Shown one piece after another: positions 17,582 through 26,234 of a stretch of 64,000 nucleotides of DNA (its first letter is position 1; each line of letters opens with the position of its first letter). Source of the stretch: Hydrogenophaga sp. (GTDB lineage Bacteria > Pseudomonadota > Gammaproteobacteria > Burkholderiales > Burkholderiaceae_C); assembly GCA_016741995.1 (NCBI GenBank), contig JACVCO010000006.1, positions 62,001 through 126,000 on the forward strand. Reading direction: 5' to 3'. The notes beneath the pieces were generated by a model that was not told the DNA's origin, searched no databases, and worked only from the letters and a program-made list of their open reading frames with translations. Both the position numbers and the translations under genes were made by a program.

Positions 17582-19423
17582 TCAGTCGTTGCCGGCCTGC
17601 TGCAAGGCCCACATGCGCGCGTAGGCCCCGCCGAGCGCCAGCAAATGCGCGTGGCGCCCGCGCTCGACGATGTGCCCGTGCTCCAGCACCAGGATCTCGT
17701 GCGCATCCACCACCGTGGACAGCCGGTGCGCGATCACCAGCGTGGTCTTGTCGGCGGCGGCGCTGCGCAGCTCGGCCTGGATCGCTCGCTCGTTGGCCGA
17801 ATCGAGCGCGCTGGTGGCCTCGTCGAAGATCATGATCGGCGGGTTCTTGAGCAGCGTGCGCGCGATCGCCACGCGCTGCTTCTCGCCGCCCGAGAGCTTC
17901 AGGCCGCGCTCGCCCACCATGGTCTTGTAGCCCTGGGGCAGCTTGTCGATGAACCCGTGGATGTGCGCCGCCCTGGCCGCGGCCACCGCGGCCTCGTGGC
18001 CTTCGTCGGGGCGGCCGTAGAGGATGTTGTATTCGATGGTGTCGTTGAACAGCACGGTGTCCTGCGGCACGATGCCGATGGCCTGCCGCACGCTGCCCTG
18101 CGCAACCTGCGCGATGTCCTGGCCGTCGACCGTGATGCGCCCGCCCTCGTCGCGGTTCGACACGTCGTAGAAGCGGTAGAGCAGACGCGCCAGCGTGCTC
18201 TTGCCCGAGCCCGAAGGCCCCACCACCGCCACCGTCTTGCCCGCCGGGATCTCGAAACTCACCCCGTGCAGGATCTCGCGCGCGGGCTCGTAGGCGAAGC
18301 GCACGTTCTCGAAGCGGATGGTGGGCGGCCCGTCGAGCGCGAGCGGCCGGGCGCCGGGTGCGTCGGCAATCTCGCGCTCTTTCTCGAGCAGCGAGAACAT
18401 CTTCTCCAGGTCGGTCAGGCTCTGCTTGATCTCGCGGTAGAGCACGCCCAGAAAGCCCAGCGGAATGTAGAGCTGGATCATGAAGGCGTTGATCATCACG
18501 AGGTCACCCAGCGTGAGGCGGCCGTCGACCACGCCCTGCGTGGCGCGCCAGAGCATGAGCACCAGCGCCACGGCGATGATGAGCTGCTGCCCGGCGTTGA
18601 GCATGGACAGCGTGCGCTGGCTCACCAGCCGTGCCCGGCGCAGCTTCTGCAGCGCTTCGTCGTAGCGGCGCGCCTCGAAGGCCTCGTTGTTGAAGTACTT
18701 GACGGTTTCGTAGTTCAGCAACGAATCGATCGCCCGGCTCTGGCTGTTCGACTCCAGTTCGTTCATGCGCCGGCGGAACTGCGTGCGCCACTCGGTCACG
18801 GTCACGGTGAACGCCACGTAGAGCACGAGTGCCCCGAGGGTGATCCACACATAGCCCATGTCGAACTGCGTGCCCAGCAAGGCCAGCACCAGCGTCACCT
18901 CGATCAGCGTCGGCACGATGCTGTAGAGCGAGTACGAGATGAGCGACTGCACGCCGCGCGTGCCGCGCTCGATGTCGCGCGTCATGCCACCGGTCTGGCG
19001 TTCCAGGTGAAAGCGCAGGCTCAGGCCGTGCAGGTGGCCGAACACCTGCAGCGCGATGTGGCGCGTGGCGCCTTCGGTGGCCTTGGCGAACACCAGTTCG
19101 CGCAGCTCGGTGAACAGGCTGGTGCACAGGCGCAGGCCGCCGTAGGCCAGCAGCAGCGCCACCGGCACCACCAGCAGCGCCTGCGCGCTGCCGGGCGGGA
19201 TGGTCATGGCGTCGACCAGTTGTTTGAGCAGCACCGGCACACCCACGTTGGCCACCTTGGCCGCCACCATGAAGCCCAGCGCCGCGATCACGCGCCATTT
19301 GTATTGCCACAGGTAGGGCAACAGGGTCTTGAGGGTGGCCCAGTCGGAGCCGCGCACAGGCGCGGCCTGGCCGGGAACGTTGGGCAAGGCCACATGGCCT
19401 CGGGCGGGGTTGTCGGATCGCAT
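17582..19423 (-). CDS. ATM1/HMT1-type ABC exporter (fused permease-ATPase)
   Basis: 613-aa half-transporter. Six membrane segments span about residues 30-320, with the family-specific YFNNEAFEARRYDEAL region. The ATPase domain has Walker A GPSGSGKST, signature LSGGEKQRVAIAR and Walker B IMIFDEATSALD. Members export glutathione-related compounds or heavy metals (ATM1, HMT1). ATG at 19423 (MRSDNPARG) is taken as start rather than 19501, because the divergent thioesterase begins at 19459 and the extension looks non-coding. The substrate is inferred from family only. Confidence 0.85.
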   Translation of the reverse strand: MRSDNPARGHVALPNVPGQAAPVRGSDWATLKTLLPYLWQYKWRVIAALGFMVAAKVANVGVPVLLKQLVDAMTIPPGSAQALLVVPVALLLAYGGLRLCTSLFTELRELVFAKATEGATRHIALQVFGHLHGLSLRFHLERQTGGMTRDIERGTRGVQSLISYSLYSIVPTLIEVTLVLALLGTQFDMGYVWITLGALVLYVAFTVTVTEWRTQFRRRMNELESNSQSRAIDSLLNYETVKYFNNEAFEARRYDEALQKLRRARLVSQRTLSMLNAGQQLIIAVALVLMLWRATQGVVDGRLTLGDLVMINAFMIQLYIPLGFLGVLYREIKQSLTDLEKMFSLLEKEREIADAPGARPLALDGPPTIRFENVRFAYEPAREILHGVSFEIPAGKTVAVVGPSGSGKSTLARLLYRFYDVSNRDEGGRITVDGQDIAQVAQGSVRQAIGIVPQDTVLFNDTIEYNILYGRPDEGHEAAVAAARAAHIHGFIDKLPQGYKTMVGERGLKLSGGEKQRVAIARTLLKNPPIMIFDEATSALDSANERAIQAELRSAAADKTTLVIAHRLSTVVDAHEILVLEHGHIVERGRHAHLLALGGAYARMWALQQAGND

Positions 19424-19458
19424 GCAGGACAATTCGTGGGTACCTGGAGATTGTGCCC

Positions 19459-19908
19459 ATGACCACCGATTCAAGCCCGGCCAACGCCCCCTTGCCCTCA
19501 CTGCCCGCCGACCACCGCGAGCTGGTGCTCAAGGTGATCCCCATGCCGGCCGACGTCAACGCCAACGGCGACATCTTCGGCGGCTGGGTCATGGCCCAGG
19601 TCGACCTGGCCGGCGCGGTGGTGCCGGCGCGCTACGTGCGCGGGCGCATGGCCACGGTGGCGGTGAACCAGTTCATCTTCAAGCAGCCGGTGCGCGTGGG
19701 CGACATCCTGAGCTTCTATTCCCACGTCACGCGCATCGGCCGCACCTCGATCACGGTGATGGTCGAGGTGTTCGCCGAGCGCTTCTCGGCCCAGGGGCAG
19801 TACGTGAAGGTGACCGAGGCCAGCCTGACCTACGTGGCCATCGACGCCGAGGGCCGCCCGCGCCCGATCCCCGACGAAGCCAGGGCCGGCTGGCGAGCAC
19901 CGGCCTGA
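19459..19908 (+). CDS. Acyl-CoA thioesterase, hotdog fold (YciA-like)
   Basis: 149-aa cytoplasmic thioesterase. NANGDIFGGWVMAQVDLAGAV is the YciA/Acot signature with the catalytic Asp, and VNQFIFKQPVRVGDIL follows. A CTGGAGA site at 19444 is correctly spaced for ATG 19459, so I prefer it to GTG 19453. It probably hydrolyses short- to medium-chain acyl-CoAs. The ABC exporter is divergent and the crotonase operon converges 15 bp after its stop. Confidence 0.9.
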   Translation: MTTDSSPANAPLPSLPADHRELVLKVIPMPADVNANGDIFGGWVMAQVDLAGAVVPARYVRGRMATVAVNQFIFKQPVRVGDILSFYSHVTRIGRTSITVMVEVFAERFSAQGQYVKVTEASLTYVAIDAEGRPRPIPDEARAGWRAPA

Positions 19909-19923
19909 GACGGCCCGCCGCGT

Positions 19924-20715
19924 TCAGAACGTGCCGTGCCGCCCCTCGCCGGCGGCAAAACGCTGCGCACCGTCCAGCGCGTCGGGAATGCGCGCCTTGC
20001 CGCGCTGCCACTCCTGCTGCAGCGCCTCGCCCAGCGGCAGATCCCACTGCACATGCGCGCTCTCGCGGTCGGCCAGCATGGTGGCCTGCGGAAAGGCCGC
20101 CAGTTGGCGCGCCAGCGCGATCGCGGCTTCGCGCGCCTGGCCGCGCGGCACCACGCGGTTGGCCAGGCCCATCTGCAAGGCCTCGGCCGCTTCCACCTTG
20201 CGGCCGGTGAGGATCAGGTCCATCGCGTGGCCCATGCCGATCAGGCGCGGCAGGCGCACGGTGCCGCCGTCGATCAGCGGCACGCCGAAACGGCGGCAAT
20301 AAACGCCGAAGTAGGCGTCTTCTTCCATCACGCGCAGGTCGCACCACAACGCGAGCTCCATGCCACCGGCCACGGCCGCCCCGCTCACCGCCGCGATCAC
20401 CGGCTTGCTCAGGCGCAGGCGCGAAGGGCCCATGGGGCCGATGGCGCGCGGATCGGCGCTGTCGAACTCCAGATCGGCCAGCGCACCGCCCTGCCCCGAC
20501 TGCGCGGCGCGGGCGCCGAACTGCAGGTCCCACCCGGCGCAGAAGTGGCCGTGTGCACCGTGGAAGACCGCCACCTTCGCGCCGGCGTCGTCCTCGAAGG
20601 CGAGAAAGGCCGCGTGCAGTTCGCGCGCGGTGGCGCTGTCGACCGCGTTGCGTACGTCGGGCCGGTCGAGCGTGACGACGCGGATGTCGCCGAGGGTTTC
20701 CGTGTGCACGCTCAT
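19924..20715 (-). CDS. Enoyl-CoA hydratase/isomerase (crotonase) family protein
   Basis: 263-aa crotonase-fold enzyme: LDRPDVRNAVD, the oxyanion-hole segment HFCAGWDL, and AVSGAAVAGGMELALWCDLRV. The acidic residues seen in classical hydratases are not obvious at both expected sites (FGVYCRRFGVPLIDGG), so the exact reaction is open. Its start overlaps the stop of the AtuA C-domain gene (20712-20715), making it the last gene of a three-gene operon. The partners suggest degradation of a branched or isoprenoid acyl-CoA. Confidence 0.85.
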   Translation of the reverse strand: MSVHTETLGDIRVVTLDRPDVRNAVDSATARELHAAFLAFEDDAGAKVAVFHGAHGHFCAGWDLQFGARAAQSGQGGALADLEFDSADPRAIGPMGPSRLRLSKPVIAAVSGAAVAGGMELALWCDLRVMEEDAYFGVYCRRFGVPLIDGGTVRLPRLIGMGHAMDLILTGRKVEAAEALQMGLANRVVPRGQAREAAIALARQLAAFPQATMLADRESAHVQWDLPLGEALQQEWQRGKARIPDALDGAQRFAAGEGRHGTF

Positions 20716-21092
20716 GCGTCACCCCACCAGCCCACGCGGGGCGCCTTCGTGGCGGCGTCGAACGCCGCCGCGTCCACCTCGATCTCCATGCGCAGCAGCG
20801 CCGCGGCCATGGCCTTGCCCAGGTTGTCCAGCCGCAGGTTGCGCGCGCCGCCGCCCTGCAGCGCGCCCTTGAGCACGAACTTCAGCGCCAGGATGTTCGG
20901 CAGCGGCCAGGCGTCCACCTCACCCGGCAACCAGGGCGCGAAATGCTCGCGCACGCGCGCGGCCGTCACCTCGCGCTCCAGGATCGCGTAGCCCGCCGCG
21001 TTCCACGCGAACAGGCCGAAATCCACCCAGTCGGCCTTGTCGCCGCTGCGGGCGTGCGCGATGCGCGCGAGTGGAATGCGCAGCGTGTTCAT
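20712..21092 (-). CDS. AtuA-associated small protein (AtuA C-terminal-like domain)
   Basis: 126-aa protein beginning MNTLRIPLARIAHARSGDKADWVDFGLFAW, the form of the domain that follows the DUF1446 region in full-length AtuA. Here it is encoded separately, overlapping the AtuA gene by 4 bp upstream and the crotonase gene by 4 bp downstream. It probably forms a complex with the large AtuA-like protein. The track ORF is longer because the frame is open through AtuA. The biochemical role is not known. Confidence 0.8.
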   Translation of the reverse strand: MNTLRIPLARIAHARSGDKADWVDFGLFAWNAAGYAILEREVTAARVREHFAPWLPGEVDAWPLPNILALKFVLKGALQGGGARNLRLDNLGKAMAAALLRMEIEVDAAAFDAATKAPRVGWWGDA

Positions 21093-22474
21093 GCGAGCTC
21101 CCCAAGCAGTTCCACCTGCACACCCGCCTCCACATCGCGCCGCTCCACCAGCGTCGGCCAGATGCCCAGCAGCTCGCTCACGTTGTGCAGGCCGGTGAAG
21201 CCGCAGGTGTAGGCCGGGCCGCTCAGGCCCATCCACGGGAACAAGCGGCCGAAGCCCTCGGCGGCCGATTTCTCCGGCGTGCGCAGCACCAGCCGCGTCC
21301 ACACCTCGTTGAGCTGGTTCAGCGCGTCGGCCGCCGGCATCGGCGCCAGCGGGCCGTGCGCGGAATTGAGGCCCGGGTACTCCACATACAGCTCGTCGTG
21401 CGGCACCCGTTTCTCCTTCAGCAGCGCACGGATGGTGGCCTGCGCCTGCTGCGATTTGTCCCACGCGTCGGGCCACGAGAAGCCCCAGGTGACCTCGGCC
21501 TTGTGGCCATCGCGAAAGCCCGCCACCACCTTCAGCCGCTCGCCCGGCGCGCCGCCCCGCGCGCCCGTGAGCCGCACCCGGTCCTGCCCCAGGTCGTCGA
21601 GCCGGATGCCGCCCATGTCGAGCACCACGTCGGGGCTGTGGTACGCGTGCGGGTTGTGCACCTCGTAGAGCAGTTGCTGGCGCACGGTGTCGAAGTTCAC
21701 GCGCCCGCCCGTGCCCGGCGCCTTGGTGATGAGCGCGCTGCCGTCTTCCCACACCTCGGCGATGGGGTAGCCGATGTGCGCGAGGTCGGGGATCGTCTGC
21801 CACGTGCCCTGCGCGCCGAAGTTGCCGCCGCTGCCCTGGCCCGAGCATTCCAGCAAATGCCCCACGGTGAGCCCCTGCGCGAGCCGGTCGAGATGCGCCG
21901 CGTCATTCAGGCGCCAGCCCAGCGCATGCACCGCGGGCGCCAGGAACAGCGCCGCGTCGGCCACGCGCCCGGTGATCACGATCTGCGCGCCCGCGTCGAG
22001 CGCCTGCACGATGGGCGCCGCACCCAGGTAGGCGTTGGCGAACACCAGCCGCTCGCGCACGCCCTGTACCGGTGCACCCGTGAACAGGTGCGGGAAATCC
22101 GCACCGGCATCGTGCAGGCGCGGCAGCACGTCGTCGCCCGTGACCACCGCGATGCGCGCCTTCAGCCCCTTGGCCGCGAACGCCGCCAGCACCGCCTGCG
22201 CCGCACCCTGCGGGTTGAGCCCGCCCGCGTTGCACACGAAGCGCACCCCGTGGCGCTGCATCAGCGGCCACAGGCGCAACAGCAGCGGCACCACGTCGCG
22301 CGCATAGCCCAAGGTGGGGTCGCGCTGCCTGTCCTTTTGCAGGATGGCGAGCGTGAGTTCGGCGAGGTGATCGCTGGCGATGAACTGCACATCGCCGCGT
22401 TCGATGCTCGCGGCGATGGGTTCCCAGGCGTCGCCATAGAAGCCAAGGCCGGCGCCGATGCGGAAGGATTTCAT
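21089..22474 (-). CDS. AtuA-family (DUF1446) acyclic terpene utilization protein
   Basis: 461-aa DUF1446 protein: SFRIGAGLGFYGDAWEPI, IASDHLAELTLAIL, and GGLNPQGAAQ with later LEMG-like region DMGGIRLDDL. AtuA of Pseudomonas is needed for growth on citronellol and related acyclic terpenes, with an unresolved reaction. This copy lacks the C-terminal domain, which is supplied by the next gene. It is first in its operon and divergent from livH across 166 bp. It is 23 kb from the atuBCDEF-like operon on this chromosome segment. Other DUF1446 proteins act in unrelated catabolism. Confidence 0.85.
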   Translation of the reverse strand: MKSFRIGAGLGFYGDAWEPIAASIERGDVQFIASDHLAELTLAILQKDRQRDPTLGYARDVVPLLLRLWPLMQRHGVRFVCNAGGLNPQGAAQAVLAAFAAKGLKARIAVVTGDDVLPRLHDAGADFPHLFTGAPVQGVRERLVFANAYLGAAPIVQALDAGAQIVITGRVADAALFLAPAVHALGWRLNDAAHLDRLAQGLTVGHLLECSGQGSGGNFGAQGTWQTIPDLAHIGYPIAEVWEDGSALITKAPGTGGRVNFDTVRQQLLYEVHNPHAYHSPDVVLDMGGIRLDDLGQDRVRLTGARGGAPGERLKVVAGFRDGHKAEVTWGFSWPDAWDKSQQAQATIRALLKEKRVPHDELYVEYPGLNSAHGPLAPMPAADALNQLNEVWTRLVLRTPEKSAAEGFGRLFPWMGLSGPAYTCGFTGLHNVSELLGIWPTLVERRDVEAGVQVELLGELA

Positions 22475-22640
22475 GACAGCGATGTTCGTGGCGCGTCGGC
22501 GACTGCCGATGGGGGAGAACCCCTAGCGGCAGTCTCGGGGAGGACAGCTATAAATCCTGCAGCCCGGCGCCAGCCCCTGCTTCCAGGATTGCAGCAGCCA
22601 CGCACTGGCGCCCGGGCATAACAAGACAGGAGACAGTTCC

Positions 22641-23516
22641 GTGCAACTGCTGCAACTGCTGATCAGCGGCGCAGCCCAGGGATGCATCTACGGCCTCATC
22701 GCCTTGGGCTTCGTGCTCATCTACAAGGCGACCGAGACCGTGAGCTTCGCGCAGGGCGATCTGATGATGGTGGGCGCCTTCGGCGGCCTGCTCACCATGA
22801 CGCTGCTGGGCTTTCCGTTCTGGCTGTCGGTCATCGCGGCCATCGGGGGCATGGCGCTGTTCGGCATCGCGCTCGAACGCCTGGTGATCCGCCCCATCCT
22901 CGGCCAGCCCGCGTTCTCCATCGTCATGCTCACCATCGGTGTGGGCTACACGCTGCGCGGGCTCATCACCATGATCCCCAACATCGGCACCGAAACGCAC
23001 ACGCTGCCGGTGCCGTACGCGGGCCAGGTACTCAACCTCGGCACGCTGGTGATCTCGGCCGAGCAGATCGTGGTGATCGGCGCCACCGCGCTGTTGTGCG
23101 GGCTGCTGTTCGCCATGTTCCGCTACAGCAAGCTCGGCATCGCGATGCAGGCCGCGTCGCAGAACCAGCTGGCGGCCTACTACATGGGCATTCCGGTGAA
23201 GCGGCTCAACGGCCTGGTGTGGGGCCTGGCCGCGGGCGTGGCCGCCATCGCCGGCCTGCTGCTTGCGCCCATCACCTTCGTGCACGCCAACATGGGCTTC
23301 ATCGGCCTCAAGGCCTTTCCGGCGGCGGTGGTGGGCGGCTTCGGCAGCCTGCCCGGTGCCATCGTGGGCGGGCTGATCATCGGCATCGTCGAAGCGGTGG
23401 CGGGCTTCTACCTGCCCGAAGGCTTCAAGGACATCGCGCCGTACATCGTGGTGCTGATCATGCTGGTGCTCAAGCCCAACGGGCTGTTCGGCGAAAAGCT
23501 GCGCAAGAAAGTCTGA
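22641..23516 (+). CDS. livH: Branched-chain-type ABC transporter permease LivH
   Basis: 291-aa inner-membrane permease with about eight hydrophobic segments and the LivH signature GCIYGLIALGFVLIYKATETVSFAQGD. It starts at GTG 22641, with an AGGAGACAG binding site 9-10 bp upstream. First gene of livH-livM-livG-livF-acyl-CoA ligase-two binding proteins. The 166 bp before it, shared with the divergent AtuA gene, must carry the promoter. The substrate may be an organic acid rather than leucine, given the ligase in the operon. Confidence 0.92.
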   Translation: MQLLQLLISGAAQGCIYGLIALGFVLIYKATETVSFAQGDLMMVGAFGGLLTMTLLGFPFWLSVIAAIGGMALFGIALERLVIRPILGQPAFSIVMLTIGVGYTLRGLITMIPNIGTETHTLPVPYAGQVLNLGTLVISAEQIVVIGATALLCGLLFAMFRYSKLGIAMQAASQNQLAAYYMGIPVKRLNGLVWGLAAGVAAIAGLLLAPITFVHANMGFIGLKAFPAAVVGGFGSLPGAIVGGLIIGIVEAVAGFYLPEGFKDIAPYIVVLIMLVLKPNGLFGEKLRKKV

Positions 23517-23525
23517 GGCCGAACG

Positions 23526-24602
23526 ATGCGCTTCCTCTTCAAAACGAACTACGACCAGGACATCCGCCTCGCCAAGCACGGCGGGCACGTGTTCTGGTAC
23601 GGCCTGCTGTGCCTGTTTCTTGTCGTCGCGCCCTGGGCCATCGAGGAATACTGGCTCGCGCAACTCACCTTCGTGCTGATCTACGGCATCGTGGGCCTGG
23701 GGCTCATGCTGCTGGCGGGCTTCACCGGCCTGTTCTCGCTCGGGCACGCGGCCTTCCTGGGCGTGGGCGCGTACACGCAGGCCGTCATGGTGAACGCCGG
23801 CGTGCCCTTCCCCATCGCACTGGCTTGCGCCGGCCTGCTGGCGGCGGCGGTGGGCGTGGTGGTGGGCCTGCCCGCGCTGCGCGTGAAGGGCATCTACCTC
23901 GGTATGGCCACGCTGGCCTTCGGCTTCATCGTCGAAGAGGGCATGGCGCGCTGGGAGTCCGTCACGGGGGGCAACAAGGGCCTGATGGTGAGCTACCCCA
24001 GCCTGTTCGGCTGGGAGCTCGACTCCACCAACGAGTTCTATTTCCTGTGCCTGGTGGTGTGCGTGCTCAGCACGCTGGCCATCGTCAACCTCATGCGCTC
24101 GTCCACCGGCCGCGCCTTCGTCGCCATCCGCGATTCGGAGATCTCGGCGCAGAGCATGGGCATCCACCTCGCGCGCTACAAGACGCTGTCGTTCGCGCTG
24201 TCGGCCGCGCTGGCGGGCCTGGGTGGTGCGCTCTACGCGCACAAGATCCAGTTCCTCTCGCCCGAGCAGTTCTCCATCATCCAGTCGATCGACCTGCTGC
24301 TCATGGTGGTCATCGGCGGGCTGGGGTCCATCCACGGCGCCTTCCTCGGCGCGATCTTCCTGATCGTGATGCCGCAGCTCATCGCGCTCGGCAAGGACTA
24401 CCTGCCCGACGCGATCGGCCAGGCCGCGGGCCTGCAGGGCACGGTGTATGGCCTGGTGCTGATCGCCTTCGTGCTGTTCGAGCCCATGGGCCTGTACGGG
24501 CGCTGGCTCAAGATCCGCGCCTACTTCCAACTCTTCCCGTTCTACCGCAAGGGCATGTTCAAGCGGCAGAAGTCGTTCCAGAAATCGGATCGCCTGAAAT
24601 GA
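23526..24602 (+). CDS. livM: Branched-chain-type ABC transporter permease LivM
   Basis: 358-aa second permease. The hydrophobic core contains GLMLLAGFTGLFSLGHAAFLGVGAY and GLPALRVKGIYLGMATLAFG, both characteristic of LivM, with about nine membrane segments and a basic C-terminus (KGMFKRQKSFQKSDRLK). Its stop overlaps the livG start (ATGA at 24599-24602), so the two are translationally coupled. It starts 9 bp after livH. Confidence 0.93.
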   Translation: MRFLFKTNYDQDIRLAKHGGHVFWYGLLCLFLVVAPWAIEEYWLAQLTFVLIYGIVGLGLMLLAGFTGLFSLGHAAFLGVGAYTQAVMVNAGVPFPIALACAGLLAAAVGVVVGLPALRVKGIYLGMATLAFGFIVEEGMARWESVTGGNKGLMVSYPSLFGWELDSTNEFYFLCLVVCVLSTLAIVNLMRSSTGRAFVAIRDSEISAQSMGIHLARYKTLSFALSAALAGLGGALYAHKIQFLSPEQFSIIQSIDLLLMVVIGGLGSIHGAFLGAIFLIVMPQLIALGKDYLPDAIGQAAGLQGTVYGLVLIAFVLFEPMGLYGRWLKIRAYFQLFPFYRKGMFKRQKSFQKSDRLK

Positions 24603-25426
24603 ACGACGTCCTTCTATCCGCGAAGAACCTGAGCGTGCGCTTCGGCGGCGTGCTCGCGGTCAACAACGTGAGCTTCGACGTGAAGAAGGGCGAGGTGTTC
24701 ACCCTCATCGGCCCCAACGGCGCGGGCAAGACGACGGTGTTCAACCTCATCAGCCGCATCTACACGCCCACCACCGGCACCATCGACTACGACGGCCCGA
24801 ACGGCCCGATGCGCCTGACCGAGCAGCCGCCGCACGCGATCGCGAAACTGGGCATTGCGCGCACCTTCCAGAACATCGAGCTGTTCGAGCACGCCACCGT
24901 GCTGCAGAACCTGCTGATCGGGCGCCACACGCACCGCCGCACCGGGCTGTGGAGCGAAATCTTCTTCAGCGGCAAGACGCGCGCCGCCGAGATCGAGGCG
25001 CGCGAAAAGGTGGAGCACGTGATCGACCTGCTCGATCTGCAACACCACCGCGAAAGCATGGTGGCCGGCCTGCCCTACGGCGTGCGCAAGGTGGTGGAGC
25101 TGGCGCGCGCGCTGTGCACCGAACCGCGCCTGCTGCTGCTCGACGAACCCTCTTCCGGCCTGAACGTGGAAGAGACGGAAGACATGGCGTTCTGGATCAC
25201 CGACATCAAGAACGAACTCGGCATCACGGTGCTGATGGTCGAGCACGACATGAGCCTGGTCTCCAAGGTGTCCGACCGCGTGCTGGCCATGAGCATGGGC
25301 TCCGAGCTGGCCACCGGCACACCGGCCGAGGTGCAGGCCGACCCGGGCGTGATCGAGGCCTACCTGGGCAGCATGGACGACGTGTCCAGCCTGCGCCGGG
25401 AGAACCACAACAAGGTGGCGTCATGA
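24599..25426 (+). CDS. livG: ABC transporter ATP-binding protein LivG
   Basis: 275-aa ATPase. Walker A GPNGAGKTT, Q-loop ARTFQNIELF, and Walker B LLLLDEPSSGLN with H-loop MVEHDM are present. The signature, PYGVRKVVELARAL, is the degenerate form usual for LivG proteins. It overlaps livM upstream and livF downstream by 4 bp each. It energises uptake with LivF as heterodimer. Confidence 0.93.
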   Translation: MNDVLLSAKNLSVRFGGVLAVNNVSFDVKKGEVFTLIGPNGAGKTTVFNLISRIYTPTTGTIDYDGPNGPMRLTEQPPHAIAKLGIARTFQNIELFEHATVLQNLLIGRHTHRRTGLWSEIFFSGKTRAAEIEAREKVEHVIDLLDLQHHRESMVAGLPYGVRKVVELARALCTEPRLLLLDEPSSGLNVEETEDMAFWITDIKNELGITVLMVEHDMSLVSKVSDRVLAMSMGSELATGTPAEVQADPGVIEAYLGSMDDVSSLRRENHNKVAS

Positions 25427-26211
25427 GCGTGCCGACCAGCGACGCCCCCGTCCTCAAGCTCTCCAACGTGGAGAGCGCCTACGGCCCGATCAAGGCGATC
25501 CGTGGCGTGAGCCTGCAGGTGCGCCGCGGCGAGATCGCCACCGTGCTGGGCTCCAACGGAGCGGGCAAGACGACGATCCTCAAGACCATCAGCGGCATCA
25601 TCGACCCGCGCAAGGGCACGGTGGAGTTCAAGGGCGAGAACATCACCGCGCAAGACCCGGCGCACATCGTGCAGCAGGGCCTGCTGCACGTGCCCGAAGG
25701 GCGCGAGGTGTTCCCGCTGTTGAGCGTGCGCGACAACCTGCTCATGGGCGCCTACACCCGCAAGGACCGCGACGGCGTGGCGCGCGACATGGAATCGGTG
25801 TTCCAGTACTTCCCCATCCTGCGGGAACGCGCCGCACAAGACGCCGGGCTGCTCTCGGGCGGCCAGCAGCAGATGCTGGCCATCAGCCGCGCGCTCATGG
25901 CCAACCCCGATCTCGTGCTGCTCGACGAGCCCAGCCTGGGCCTGTCGCCCAAGCTCACCAAGGAGATCTTCGAGATCGTGGTGCGCATCAACCGCGAGCG
26001 CGGCACCACCATCCTGCTGGTCGAACAGAACGCCAACATGGCGCTCAACGCGTCCGACTACGGCTACGTGCTGGAGAACGGCCGCATCGTGATGGAAGAC
26101 ACCTGCGCCCGCCTGCGCGAGAAGGACGACATCAAGGAGTTCTACCTCGGCATGAAAGAACAAGGCGTGCGCGCCGACCGCCGCTGGAAGAAGAAGAAGA
26201 ACTGGCGCTGA
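25423..26211 (+). CDS. livF: ABC transporter ATP-binding protein LivF
   Basis: 262-aa ATPase. Walker A GSNGAGKTT, the LivF segment LLHVPEGREVFPLLSV, signature LSGGQQQMLAISRAL and Walker B LVLLDEPSLGLSP are all visible. The C-terminus has an unusual Lys/Arg/Trp-rich tail (DRRWKKKKNWR) not typical of short LivF proteins. The gene overlaps livG by 4 bp and lies 23 bp before the acyl-CoA ligase. Confidence 0.93.
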   Translation: MSVPTSDAPVLKLSNVESAYGPIKAIRGVSLQVRRGEIATVLGSNGAGKTTILKTISGIIDPRKGTVEFKGENITAQDPAHIVQQGLLHVPEGREVFPLLSVRDNLLMGAYTRKDRDGVARDMESVFQYFPILRERAAQDAGLLSGGQQQMLAISRALMANPDLVLLDEPSLGLSPKLTKEIFEIVVRINRERGTTILLVEQNANMALNASDYGYVLENGRIVMEDTCARLREKDDIKEFYLGMKEQGVRADRRWKKKKNWR

Positions 26212-26234
26212 GCGGCCGAGAACGGGGACAAGAC

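Noticed and set aside
16559-19462. 967-aa plus-strand ORF
   Set aside because: Antisense shadow of the LysR and ABC exporter genes; Arg/His/Gln-rich low-complexity composition typical of GC-rich antisense frames, no family motifs.
22548-24530. 660-aa minus-strand ORF opposite livH/livM
   Set aside because: His/Asp/Gln-rich antisense frame; the liv permeases on plus are well supported.
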